The notes below the pieces were generated by a model. The model had not been told where the DNA came from and searched no databases. It was given only the letters and a program-made list of their open reading frames with translations. Shown here one piece after another: positions 47,677-62,409 of a stretch of DNA of 64,000 bases; within the stretch, counting starts at the first letter, position 1; the number at the start of each line of letters is the position of its first letter. The translations under genes were made by a program, and so were the position numbers. The DNA comes from Phoenix dactylifera. Its lineage: Eukaryota > Streptophyta > Magnoliopsida > Arecales > Arecaceae. Location: NCBI RefSeq assembly GCF_009389715.1, contig NC_052393.1, positions 248,001 to 312,000 of the forward strand. Reading direction: 5' to 3'.

Positions 47677-49191
47677 TTGCATGCGTGGCGATAAGTCATT
47701 GGACATGCGCGGTAGAGATGAAGACTCGGACCATTCGTGGATGGACGCGTGGCATTTGGGTGGTGTTGTGTCCAGAATGCGGAATAAACGCGGACTTGAT
47801 GATAGTGGAGTTGGACCTTCTGTGGTACAATGGACGGTCTACGATGGGCGCAGCGAGTGCAAATCTTGCCAACTTTTGCACTCCGTATGGCAGCGAGGGC
47901 AAATCCGAATCAAAATTCAAAATTCAGATCCAAATTCCAATGGGTCCCACAAATCGAGGCTTCCGGTCCCGACGGGGATTTGGAGCGAGCGGCAGATGTC
48001 TAATTTTGGAGGGTTGGTTTGTATCTTTCGCACAAAAGAACGGTTGATTTTTTTTTTCCGCAACATCTACCATTCAAATCCTATATTGCACATCTTTTAA
48101 AGCACTTAATTTTTTTTTTTTTATCCATCTGTATAGATTTTTAAATAGCCATTGTACAATCCAATAATTGGCATTGTGAAAGAAGACGAATTATTTTTTT
48201 ACATGACATATACAACCCGAACCTATTATAGGGGACATGAAGGTGAACTTTGGTTGGATGCCTTGCCACCTTAAGTAAGGGGTAGGGATTGGATTCCCCA
48301 TGATACTTGTGCCATATTGGCATGCATTTATCTCATAATTATATACTGAAAAGATCTTGAATGATTTACAGCCTCAAAAAAAATTCAAATTACACTTCAT
48401 AATTAGTATTTGTTTGGATGAAGTTTCGGATTGTTATAAATAGTATCATAATGAATCTAGCTCATAATCTATATGGATTAAGAGACATGAGTCCTTTTGA
48501 AGTTGAGTATAAGCCGATATATTCTGTTTATGATTGAATTGGATTGGAAATAGATTAATAGCATGGTGAGAATGGCCCGGTTTAAACAAGGGAGGTATAA
48601 GAATTCGTGTAGGTTTGTATTTAGTCCCAAAGTAAAGCTTCGGCCCTTGCTTGCTTATTACATTAAGTCCCAGTTCTATGAGCAGTGGTTCAATCTGCTT
48701 GGGACCTAAAGCTCCAGATTGGGTGGGTTGTGGTGGGATGTGAATAACCTCTCTAGTCTCTGGGGAAAAAAAGGGGGAAATATGAAATGAAGAGATAAGA
48801 TTGGCCTCCAACAATGTCCATGCAAAGGAAACAAAATGCATTTTGGGAGATAATTTCTGGTACATTAGGATTGCTTCCAAGCTGTTTGGTTGATTGGTTC
48901 ATGAAGATCATCTGGCCTACTCGCAACAAGTTTTAGCCCCCTTACTGATCATGAAGATCCTCAACAAGTTTTAGCCACCTACTGCTCATGAAGATCATCT
49001 GTGTCCTCTTCTTGTCCCATCTCTAGTAATAACAGTTCTTCTAGGATGCTACAATAGTTATGACCATGCAATGGGCTGCTTACATTCATTTTGGGACCAT
49101 CATTCGTTATGTGTGCTTTGGTTTCAAATTCTTCTCGGTTCTTATTAAAACCTATATAAAGAAAAATCTACCTAAACGATAAAAACAAATA
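47677..49191. other. Intergenic, with TRIM relic
   Basis: PDI upstream DNA with no supported gene. Overlapping open frames at 47636-48100 on both strands lack recognisable protein or codon pattern. The only element identified is the TRIM relative at 48428-48632. Confidence 0.45.
48428..48632 (+). mobile_element. Degenerate TRIM relative (same family as 14180)
   Basis: Same order as the complete TRIM: LTR tail ending TTATA, primer-site remnant AATAGTATCATAA, then CTCATAATCTATATGGA, a TATGATTGAATTGGATTGGA stretch, the purine tract AAGGGAGG, and an LTR start followed by TTTAGTCCCA. It is much diverged and lacks the rest of both repeats. Confidence 0.65.
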
Positions 49192-49321
49192 GGGCTCGTT
49201 TACTGATCTACCCTCCAAGCCCCTTTTAGCTCCTCCTGGGTTCTCCTCTCTTCACCTCCTGGCAACCGAATCAAAGGCTTCATGTCATAAAGACATATTA
49301 GCTAAGCATCCAGACGAGCCC
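49192..49321. mobile_element. Short MITE-like element with GGGCTCGT ends
   Basis: 130 bp between GGGCTCGTTTAC and CAGACGAGCCC. The ends match those of the larger MITE at 25446. Only 8-10 bp of inverted repeat is clear, and the flanks (ATA left, TAA right) do not give a sure target duplication. Confidence 0.4.
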
Positions 49322-49741
49322 TAAAGGTTAAAATAAGTTTTGTCTGAGCTATTGCGGTGGAGCTTGGGGCATATGGAGCCCTTTTTGGGTGGTTGGCCAC
49401 CCTCGCAGGGAGAAAATATTCCAAATTCCAAGGCAAACAATACTAAATACCGGATCACAGCACAAGAACTTCCATGTGATCTTGCATCGTTCAGCAAATT
49501 GCTTAAGGAGTACGGAATCCTTGGTCAGCTCCAATGTTGCAATCTGCTCAATGCTTGCAAAGGTCCAAAATTCCAGTTCACTGAGTGTCACGTAGTGTTA
49601 AAATAAAAGCACACAATCAGCCGAATCTGGCCGGTCCACAACGTATCTTTTGGCATGATTGTATACAAATAAGCATAGAGGCACGGGTATTGTCCATGTA
49701 ATTAGAAATCACGAGTCCAAAATAATTGAGGCAGGAGGACG

Positions 49742-50160
49742 GTGCACTTTCGAGTCATCTATTCTGAAGAACTCATGATCGCATGGGAGGATATCTCCTA
49801 TACGAGGCGAGTTCTAGAGGCTCGATGTATCATTCTAGAGGAAGACTCAGTGCAGATGGTTGAGTGGATTCTACAGAAGGGGTCGGAGGCTTTCGCCCAT
49901 CCGTTTTTAGAGGACATCCGGCTGTTACTGTTTGAGTGTGATGTCTTTCAAGCTATTCATGTGTTTCGAAAGGTAAACGGAGCTGCTGACTTTGTTGCCT
50001 CTTTTGTTGCTCATCATTCTGAAAAGACCTTATAGACCCGATGCGTACCATGTCCCTCCACCGTTGTGGAGTATTTTGTATTTTAATTTAGTTGGACATG
50101 CTCATGGGGGGTTAGTATGAGCTGCCGGTAAATAAAAAAAAAGAAAAAGAAAAGAAAAAA
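49742..50160 (+). mobile_element. 5'-truncated LINE 3' end (RNase H fragment plus poly-A)
   Basis: 49742-50035 encodes about 97 residues that resemble the end of the RNase H-like domain found at the 3' end of plant L1-type LINE reverse transcriptases (HPFLEDIRLLL ... HVFRKVNGAADFVASF). It is followed by a short 3' region and an A-rich tail (50127-50160), as expected for a 5'-truncated LINE insertion. No reverse transcriptase or endonuclease part is present. Confidence 0.65.
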
Positions 50161-50645
50161 CATATTTATTCCAGCCTAGAGTAACGCTGACAATTTCATT
50201 TCCAGCACTCGGGCAATTGCGTTTTCGCTGTCATGCTTATGCTTTTACGGTGCAGCAGACTGATACTTGGGTGAGTTAGCATCCATAATGGCTGCATATA
50301 TTCATAAGCCACTCTTCAATTGGATTTTCACATTATGTCAGCTTTACCCCTGTTATTGAGCATTTTTTTTCCAGACATGAGAAATATATTTCATACTGAA
50401 AAATGGTGCTGAATGATCCACTTTTGCTGCACTGAAAAAACTGTAGTCTTCAAATGATTGGCTTTAAAATATCGATAGCTATCTTACAAATAGCAGAGAC
50501 CATACAGGACATATTAAACTGTACACATATATGAGCTCCCAAAAGCTGGGTCTTTTCCATTCACCCCAACATGAACAAACTTATCCCATCAATTTTAGAG
50601 GGATTTTCTTCACCTATGTTCCAACGCCAATCTATTTGATGCTTA
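50161..50645. other. Intergenic, no feature seen
   Basis: No gene or repeat recognised between the LINE tail and the first AT-rich MITE. Confidence 0.5.
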
Positions 50646-51359
50646 GGCCTCGTTTGATAGAGCAGTCAGCAGTAGAGCTTTTTGGAATAGAACTTTTATA
50701 AAAAAATTATTTGCTATTTAATAACTATATTTTTAAAGTACTGTGAAATTTTAATATATTTGGTAAACAAACTGAAAAATAACTTTTGGTATAACAAAAT
50801 AACCATATAGGATATTGCATAGTATTATACAATAGAACATAATAAAATATAATATATATTAATACATAAATATATGATATAGTATAATATTACTGTAATA
50901 TGATATAATATTATTATAATATAGTAATATAATATTGTATACTATAACATAATAATATAACATAATTTGATATTATATAATATAACATATCAATATATTA
51001 TGATATAATATTATATTATATTATATTATATTTGTAGTATGATATAATAATAATAAAAGTATAAAATATTATAATTATTACCATATATATTAATATTATC
51101 ATTTTATGTAATTATAATATTTTGTTATGGGTATTTTTGTCTAAAAAAAATATAAATTAAAACAACTTTCCGACACATACTAAAATTGCTTTTCAGAAGA
51201 AATTCCATTTTGAAGCTTCTCAAGAAGCTATTTTAGCTTTCTAGCAAAGCTAAAATAGTTTTTCGATTTTTTTATCAAACACTCTTATTCCATCCAAAAG
51301 TACTTTTGAAGGGTTAGAAAGTGCTTTCTAGCCTACCAAAAGCTCTGCCAAAAGAAGCC
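50646..51359. mobile_element. AT-rich Tourist-like MITE, copy 1
   Basis: 714 bp flanked by TTA on both sides (50643-50645, 51360-51362). The ends are inverted: GGCCTCGTTTGATAGAGCAG on the left against the complement of CTCTGCCAAAAGAAGCC on the right. The middle is an array of TATAATATTA words. The TWA target and GGC...GCC ends fit PIF/Harbinger Tourist-like elements. It aligns along most of its length with the reverse complement of the element at 59258-60173. Confidence 0.85.
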
Positions 51360-51678
51360 TTAGTCTCTTTGAATTCATTTCTTCCGGTTCCCCATCTAGT
51401 TTCCTTTTCTTTTCTCATCTTTCTACCCTATTAACTTGTATTTCTTGTAACCTTTTGCTGCTCCAATGTGATGGATTTCTTATATAAAGTAGTTACAATT
51501 TAATTAGCATTTTCGCTCGCATTGCTTTCAAGTTTTGTCAGAAAAAATGGAGCAGTTGAAAGCTCATAATCTTTCTAGCCATATCGATAAATTTGGATGC
51601 ATGCCTATCGACACTAAGCACAGATGAGAGACAAAATGTATTTCTTATTATAAAAACAAAAATTTCTAATACACCAGA

Positions 51679-52094
51679 GCTGTGTTTGGTTGCTAAATAG
51701 TTAACCATCCCTGGGATAATTTTAGTCACCGGTGCTCACCTATTAACCAGCTAACCAGTGAATATAAGTTGTTTGTTGTTTGGTTGGTATTCTCTATCCA
51801 CCAGTAATGCTGTCTTGTTAAAAAAATAATAATAATAACAATAATAATAAAAGGTTGGTAATAAAGAAACGGTAAGAAATATCATTAAGGTAGAGAAATA
51901 GGGGCTGGAAGGGCTGAAGGTGCGGTTGAAGTACTTACTTATTTGACCCTCCCCCAAAAATAACTTTTAACGTGATTATCTATCTTTTTGGCCCATCGAC
52001 TGGATAAAATTATTCATGCTTTTGGGCATTGTATTTAGCTGATTAGTTAGAAAATCTTATGTTAGCCACTTCCTAACCAGCATGCAAACATAGC
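51679..52094. mobile_element. Probable MITE with GCTGTGTTTGG-type ends
   Basis: Left end GCTGTGTTTGGTTGCTAA and right end TTCCTAACCAGCATGCAAAC followed by ATAGC are imperfect inverted repeats. The interior has repeated TTAACCAGCTAACCA words. No target duplication was settled, so the borders are approximate. Confidence 0.45.
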
Positions 52095-53431
52095 CTAGGA
52101 TTTTAGGGACTCTCAAATCCCAGATGAACATCTGATGTTCGCTGCTTTAAAACCGGTTCCAGTTCCAGCAGTCGCATATATCCTTCTCATTTTTCATGAC
52201 GCCTTCTGTCCGGTGGCCATGAGAATATGAGGTCCAAGATTCAGGTTTCTGCAGCCTGCTGTTCCTGAACTTAAAAGACCTAGAGAATATTGAAAGAGGC
52301 TGGTTCTTCATTCCCTCAATCTGATATCAAACATTGCGGCCTCTTGCTGATGCTAATTGCAACCTCTGAAATCTCTGCACAGCAGTTTTGGCCTTTTATC
52401 AGCAGCATCCCTGCAATAATCCTGCTATGTTTTCCGAGCCAGAATCAAGACATGGCACTAACAGCATGCATTCCGAAGTGAGTCTTTCTCAAAACAGATT
52501 GAACTTAAACACATGAATTTTTATATCCAGCAATTAATCAAATTAACATTCACGCCATGAATTTAGAGACCATTGGTACCGTGTCAGCCTGGCATGAAAC
52601 TATACCAGTGCAGGTGCTGCGATGCCGAAACCATCCATATCGGTGCGTTCCCAGAGTAACAATGCATATATATACTTCATAGAGGTGGCAATTAGCATGT
52701 TCATGTCGGATCGGGTTGAGATCACACATCATGGTTCATAGACCCGAATCGAACCCAATCCGCCATGGTCAATAGTGACCAACTTAGACCCAACCCACAG
52801 CCAACCTGTTGGCCCTCCATTTTGTGGTCCAAGCCCATCTAATTTGGTCATTGGCAGGCATTTGTCATGGTATGGATGGATTATTATTTTCATCATAATA
52901 TCATCATCATCAATTTCATGACCGTAGTCAATAATTTTTTTTTGTCAAAATCTTATTAACGGTCTCAGCTCTATCTCCATCTCTCCATCTAAAGATATAT
53001 ATGGAATTTCGTACTAATCTAGACAATCTCTGTTGAAGCAAGTGGGACTTCTGTGCATTCAGCAGATGGTTTTCTTGATCAGCTTGCCAAGAAGCACTTT
53101 CGGATCTACTTGTCAAGAAACTCCGTAAACCACAACGTCGCAAGCAAAAACCATATAGATAATGAACGACATGGCAAACACTTCCAGAATCATAACTCAT
53201 TTTACTTGGAGGGCGATGGTTTTAGCCGCGATCAAACAACTTCAACAAGATCTTGACCATAAAAAAAAGAAAAAAAAGGGGAAAAATAACCAATCTATGA
53301 TAAATTTATCTGAAATAATAATCGAGCATACTAATTTAAGCCAAGAATTGATCAAATATCTAACTCCAATTACCTCAATTTTCACTGTTGGCTCGCTCAA
53401 TGAAAAGAAGAAAATCGGGCAAATAAAATTT
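52095..53431. other. Intergenic, no gene seen
   Basis: Includes a diverged GGTACC-like patch near 52566-52655 and GGGTCGG/AACCCAA-rich text at 52700-52830, similar to repeats elsewhere in the window. Nothing coding is supported. Confidence 0.4.
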
Positions 53432-53910
53432 TTTCATTTTTTGCATGAACACCCTTCTAAATATCGGATTTTGCATGAATATCCTTCCAAAATTGATATT
53501 TACATGTATATCCTCATAAAACTCTATTATTGTACAAATGCCCCTAAGATAACGATTGTTCTAACGGTGTTAAGAAAAATCATATTTATATTAATTAAAA
53601 ATAAAATAAATTTTTGAAATTATGCTATTGTCTCTGTCTTTTTTTCTTGCCATCGGGATTGCGATCGCGATCCCTTATAAATCTTTCTGTTTGCACGTCT
53701 ACCCATTAAAAATATTTTAGTTATTTTAATTGAAAATCGTTAATTTTTTAACGACGTTAGATGGCATGGTATATATGTAAAAACAAGAATTAAAAAAAAA
53801 ATAGAATAGCAAAACAAGTGTTTTAAGAGGGTATACATGCAAATATCAATTTTAGAAGGGTATGCATGCAACATTCGATATTTAGGAGGGTATTCATGCA
53901 GAAAAAAATC
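53432..53910. mobile_element. Mutator-like MITE with long terminal inverted repeats
   Basis: A 479-bp element whose first and last ~85 bp are inverted copies: left GCATGAACACCCTTCTAAAT ... TGATATTTACATGTATATCC, right GGGTATACATGCAAATATCA ... GGGTATTCATGC. TAAAATTT flanks both ends (53424-53431 and 53911-53918), an 8-bp duplication. Long inverted repeats with an 8-9 bp target fit Mutator-type elements. It ends about 300 bp upstream of the RPL44 start, next to the promoter motifs. Confidence 0.75.
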
Positions 53911-53980
53911 TAAAATTTATAAGTGGAGAGCTCTACCTCTACAGCGGGTAAGAGATCATTACCGTTCAATCGCTAGCGGA

Positions 53981-53986
53981 TGGGCT
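53981..53986 (+). promoter_or_regulatory. Site II (TGGGCY) element of RPL44
   Basis: TGGGCT about 230 bp upstream of the RPL44 start and 93 bp before the telo-box. The site II plus telo-box pair is a known plant arrangement in ribosomal-protein promoters. Confidence 0.5.
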
Positions 53987-54078
53987 GTGATCACCAACAG
54001 ATCGGAGCCATCCATGTTCCATCATCTCAAGTGCATCGCACGTGCTAAACACCAGACTCATACGGGACGTTTCAATCG

Positions 54079-54087
54079 AAACCCTAA
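54079..54087 (+). promoter_or_regulatory. Telo-box (AAACCCTAA) of RPL44
   Basis: Exact AAACCCTAA, 125 bp upstream of the RPL44 start codon. Telo-boxes are common in promoters and 5' UTRs of plant ribosomal-protein genes and coordinate their expression with cell growth. Confidence 0.75.
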
Positions 54088-54211
54088 TAAAATGACCGCC
54101 GTCGCCTCGCCGAATTGGAGTTTCGCCTGCTCGAGTCGGCCGTGACGGAGATAGGAGAGAGGAGGAAGGGGATAAGAGCGTTTGGTGGATCGAAACCTTA
54201 GTCCTGCAACC

Positions 54212-57636
<3,425 letters not shown>

Positions 57637-57946
57637 TTGGTTATCTGGACTCGGTAGAACAAGCATATGTTGTTCTAAGGGAAAATTTGATCCAGACCCA
57701 CTAAGTTGTCACTTTCTATTTGTTATGATTTTTCAATGTTGTTGAAGTTTCACCGGTCAGCATTCAACTTCGCAAGACTTTGCATGTCATATGCTTAACT
57801 AAACAGGCTTTTGGAGGAATATAACCTGCAAAGAAAATTTGTTTCAATGAAATTTGTTCTTTGTGTTGGATGCGTGCCCGCATGGAATTAAAGATTCAGA
57901 ATATCTATCTACCTGTGTGCAACCACCGTTGCTCACAATCTGAGTA

Positions 57947-58177
57947 CTACCAATCAAAACCCACCATCTGTGGTTGGTCTCGCGGAGGAGCATAACCTGA
58001 ATTTGGCGGGTAACCTTGATTGCCTGCTGGGGTGCGCAGACCTTTTCCAGCGAAGTTTACAGCTCTCTCCTGTTCGGATACGGATAGCAACAGCCATGGA
58101 TCTCCATCACTGGTGATGGAAGACATAAAGATGGACAAGAAGAAAAAGTAAAAGCTAAAAAAAAATATAATTTTCAT
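57947..58177 (-). CDS. Hypothetical small secreted peptide (76 residues)
   Basis: An open frame with a strong N-terminal hydrophobic stretch (IIFFFSFYFFFLSIFMSS) like a signal peptide, followed by a polar tail rich in Gly, Pro, Asn and Tyr (AGKGLRTPAGNQGYPPNS, GYAPPRDQPQ) and a stop. This pattern is seen in precursors of small secreted plant peptides, but I do not recognise a known peptide family. It lies 310 bp downstream of RPL44 on the opposite strand. It could equally be a chance frame or an exon remnant. Confidence 0.3.
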   Translation of the reverse strand: MKIIFFFSFYFFFLSIFMSSITSDGDPWLLLSVSEQERAVNFAGKGLRTPAGNQGYPPNSGYAPPRDQPQMVGFDW

Positions 58178-59257
58178 GATTTTGTCACTATTATATTAAT
58201 ATAATAGTAACATCTTTTCTTATTTTTATATATAAATCCAGCTAAAGACTGTTAAATTTTTGCGTCCGAAATACTTGCATAATCACCAAAGAGTCTTCAA
58301 CCCTGCCTACTTCTCTAGCCGCTGGTTTCCCTTCACCAGAACAATTTGGTTTCTCGTTTCAAGTTAGCTCGTCTCAAGCAGACTTGTGAAAGGGAAATAG
58401 ACCAATATGAAACCGGGGGTTTAACTGTGATATTTAATTGAGAAGAGAGACATGGGATTAGCTAACGTTTTTTCAGCAAAATTGTCCTTTACAAAGATAG
58501 TTTTTATTTTGAACATTTGATACATCTGTCTTTAATTCTAACAAGTGCCTTGTTTCAAATCACTGCGAAAGGCCGCAACTGAACCATTCATCTACCCTTG
58601 GCTAGACCAGAAAACAAAAACTTTAGATTGTCCCTTTCTTGCTTTGGGATATATGTAGATAGATAAATAATGAATTTTAGAGTGATTTGAGATCTCTGTA
58701 GTGGACGATCCAACGGTTGCCGGGCACCGAGGAAGGCGTATCCTTCCCTGGAGCAAAGGGACACTAGCCATGTTCGGAAATATCTAAAATAGAAATAATA
58801 CATCGACGGGCTGGAAGAGCACGAGCAATTTGTTGATCCTTGTTAATCGAATCCTACAAGTTAATTACATGGCAAATTTAAGGGGAGACTAATAAAGATA
58901 TTTCATCATTATCCCATGCTCTTTAATTCGGTCCTCGGGGAGAAGCCTCCTATAATATTAATTTATGTTTGTTATATTTTAAGGTGGATATAAAAGGTTG
59001 ATGCCTCACTGCCACTAAATTCTATGCGAGACAGGAATATGGTTTTTTACGTTGCTTAAATTTGTTTTGTATATCCGATGAGTATTTGACATTAATATGT
59101 CAAAGATATTCTTTTAAGATAATTCTCTTATCTTTATATTTAAAAGTCATGAAATTACAATTTCCCTTGGTTTTACAATTATATATGTATGTATGTATGT
59201 ATTAAAATTGCTATGTAAATTTTATTTAAAATTTATTTTGAATTTTAGATAAATTAA
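58178..59257. other. Intergenic, no feature seen
   Basis: AT-rich text without a supported gene. (TATG)n units occur at about 59184-59203. Confidence 0.5.
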
Positions 59258-60173
59258 GGCTCTCTTGAGGAGAGCTTTTGGAGGGTCAAAAAGTACTTTC
59301 TAGCCCTCCTACAGTACTTTTAGATAAAAAAGGATATTTGGTAAAAAATTTGGAAAGCTGTTTTAGCCTTTTCAGAAAGCAAAAAATAGCTTATTGGAAG
59401 AAGCTCCATTTTGGAGCTTTCCACAAAAGCTGTTTTAAGTTTTGTCGAAAAGCTATTTTTTTTTACCAAAACAACCATAATAAAATATAACAATTACATA
59501 CTTTGTCCCTTTATAAATCTAAAAATCTACTGTAGCCCTAACAAAGAACCCTAACCATGGATCAGACTCCCATCCGTGCAAGAAAAGATATTCTTATTTC
59601 CTATTATTATTTTATAGCTTTATCATTGTATTATACTATAAATATAATATTATATTATATTATATTATATCAAAATACATTAATATGTTATGTTAAATAA
59701 TTTAATATTATGTTATATTATAAAAAATTAATGTATGCTAATAATTATAATATTTTGTACCTTTATTATTATATTATACTAAAAATATAATATTATATTA
59801 TATTATATCATGATACATTGATATGTTATGTTACATAATTTAATATTATATTAAATTATTATGCTATAGTATGCAATGTTATATTATTATATTATAATAA
59901 TATTTTATTATATTACAGTAATATTATACTATATTATATATTTATATATTAATATATGTTATATTTTATTATGCTCTGTTGTATAATACTATACAATATT
60001 CTTTATGGTAATTTTATCATACAAAAGTACTTTCTCAATTTATTTATCAAACACATGTTAAAATACTACAGCACTTTAAAAATATAGTTATCAAAGAGCA
60101 AACAACTTTTTATAAAAGCTCTACTTCAGAAAGCTCTACTTTTAATAGTTCTACTGCCAACAACAGCAGAGCC
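59258..60173. mobile_element. AT-rich Tourist-like MITE, copy 2 (reverse orientation)
   Basis: 916 bp flanked by TAA on both sides (59255-59257, 60174-60176), with ends GGCTCT ... AGAGCC. Read as reverse complement it aligns with the 714-bp copy at 50646-51359 over the end regions (GAGCTTTTATAAAAA, AACTATATTTTTAAAGT, GTATAGTATTATACAA) and through the TATAATATTA array. It is longer because its left part carries extra sequence. Confidence 0.85.
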
Positions 60174-62409
60174 TAATTCTTTTATTATTGAACACGTACT
60201 TGATGGTATGTACAATTCTGAGTTGTTTTCCCTCGCTTCAATTCTTGATTATGAGAGCCCCGGTTGCGTGAGCTTTGACTCGGATACTCCGCGGCCTGGG
60301 CTCTAGAATGGGTGGGAAGGGACGGGTATGGATAATGGATCGGAACGGCTATAGCCCATTTTGGTGTCAAAAACTCGAAACCAAACAACCTTTGTTAAGT
60401 TTAGCGAAAAATTCCAAAGGCGGTTGTGTTTGATGAGAAGGAAAATCCAATGGACGGGAAAAAGAGTTTTTTTCTTTTGGGGAGGGGGGGGGGTTACAGA
60501 AGTGGCTGATCTACTAAGATCTAAGAACAGAGTACCCCCTGCATCAGTGAATCAGGGAAGGAGGAAACTCTGCAGACCGCAAAACATCCAAGAAAGCTTG
60601 GGATTCTAACATGATTAGTGGGCCCAACTTGAGCCCGTTTAACCCAACAGGAAAGCTCCAACTTGGGCCGGGTTCAACTTCACTTCTATTTAGCTGGGCT
60701 TCACTTGCAACTGGAAATTTAGGGTCAACTCAAATACGACCAGTCGAAACACCGGTTAAGTTGAGCTGAGTTTATATGAATTTTTTAATTCAAAAATCCT
60801 AACTTGGTCTCAAGAGCCGACTCGGTTTAGATTTTTTGAACTTGGGCTAAAAATGCAAACCTGATCCTAAGTCGGGTTGGATTTTAGTTGAACTTCGTTC
60901 CAAACCAGACCTAGATAAAGAGAGAGAGAAATTTGATTTAGCTCAATTCAAGAATCCAAACAATACAGGCATGTGCACCTTTGGCACTTGATCTGATCAT
61001 GATACCATTATCTAAAACAGCCAGTCATCGACCCCAATGTGCAGATATCATTTTTTGTAGGAGTTGGAACTGATGGTGCAATAATCTAACTAGTCATATT
61101 GACTCGGTGGTTGAGCTTTAAGCCTTAAATTAAACAATCAAAGAGAAGAATAAAGCAACACTTCTCTCTCCCTCATTCGAAAAGGAAAGGTTCTAATTCA
61201 TCCATCTGTCCCCCCCTGCCATTGTTTTAGATTTGCAGTAGATAATGATCATCTATGCTCACCTAAGATGGCCACAAAATCCAAGCCCCGCCTATTAAGA
61301 AATAGTAGCCGCGACTGCAAACTGAGTTATGCTACTGCCCTGATACGTGTATATGTTTCTAAATGATGGTTAGGGACCCCACAATTGTTTCCTAAGAGCT
61401 CTGTCGCCACCATCCGAGCGACTCCATCACATTTTCCCCATTGCAGGATAAAAATAATGAAAGTAAAGTCTGTCCTTCTTTCTACCCAAGGGAAAGTAAT
61501 TAGAGGGTAAAAAAATAAACATTGAGGGGCTCGTAAGTGCAAATTAAATTTGATGTTGTAGGATTGACTTGTGAAGAGTTAAGAAGAATTAGCTTGGGCG
61601 GGTAATGCAAACAGAGATAGAGATCACATATAATTTGGCGTCTAAATTCTGAATAAGAAAAACCAAGAATCAGCTCTCGACCAGACCCTTAACTTTGATG
61701 GGACATGAGCTTTTCATTTATAAAAACGGCTCAAAGCCTTAATTTTGACCACGAGCCTACAAACTCTTTATTTTCTCTTCCCTTTCATCTTTCTACATAT
61801 ATATTTTGTTTAATAATTCTATTTAACTTAAGCATCGGAGGCATCTAGTTGGATCAGCTTCGCTCAGCTGCATTCTTTACTTTCGACGTTAGCTTAACCT
61901 AATCGGGGCTTCGTATGCTGTAACTTGTGTTTGGCGCCAGCAATATGCATGCATGAAAAAGGCCTAAGAAGAAGGAATATTTGATTCATATTGTTGGTCC
62001 CATCAACCATTGATATGTTCGACCGCTAGTGGTTCTATGACGTCGTTTTTTTTTTTCCTTTTATTATTGTTCTTTAATCAATTCTGGTCTTTTGCTTCTT
62101 TCGGGCATCGTGGCTGGTTGATCACTTTCGTCAGACCACCAATAACATAGATATTAACAAAATTAAGGATGACAAAGGTTGGAAGCTTCGTAGCCTTACG
62201 TAGTCATTACAGATGCAGAAGAGAAGTGACGAGAGCAGCAGGAAATACAAGGAAAGATGACGCACGGACGCACTCGTACAAGTCGATAGAAGAAACCCAG
62301 TGGTGCTGAACAATTGAATACAGTTGGACACCCCAGTAAAGGATCTTATCAACAATTTCAAGCTTCACCACTGCTTTTAAGTTAAAAAAGAACAGGGTTG
62401 CATGAATGA
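60174..62409. other. Intergenic, no gene seen
   Basis: A poly-G run at 60482-60494 and GGGCC/AACTTGGG-rich text at 60610-60900 like that at 37850-38750. The last few hundred bases are the 3' flank of the aquaporin gene. No coding feature is supported. Confidence 0.4.

Noticed and set aside
47636-48100. Overlapping frames of 154 and 129 residues upstream of PDI
   Set aside because: No homology, signal or codon pattern; both lie in promoter-side DNA.
53162-53617. 151-residue open frame
   Set aside because: Runs into the terminal repeat of the Mutator-like MITE and is Lys/Ile-rich chance sequence.
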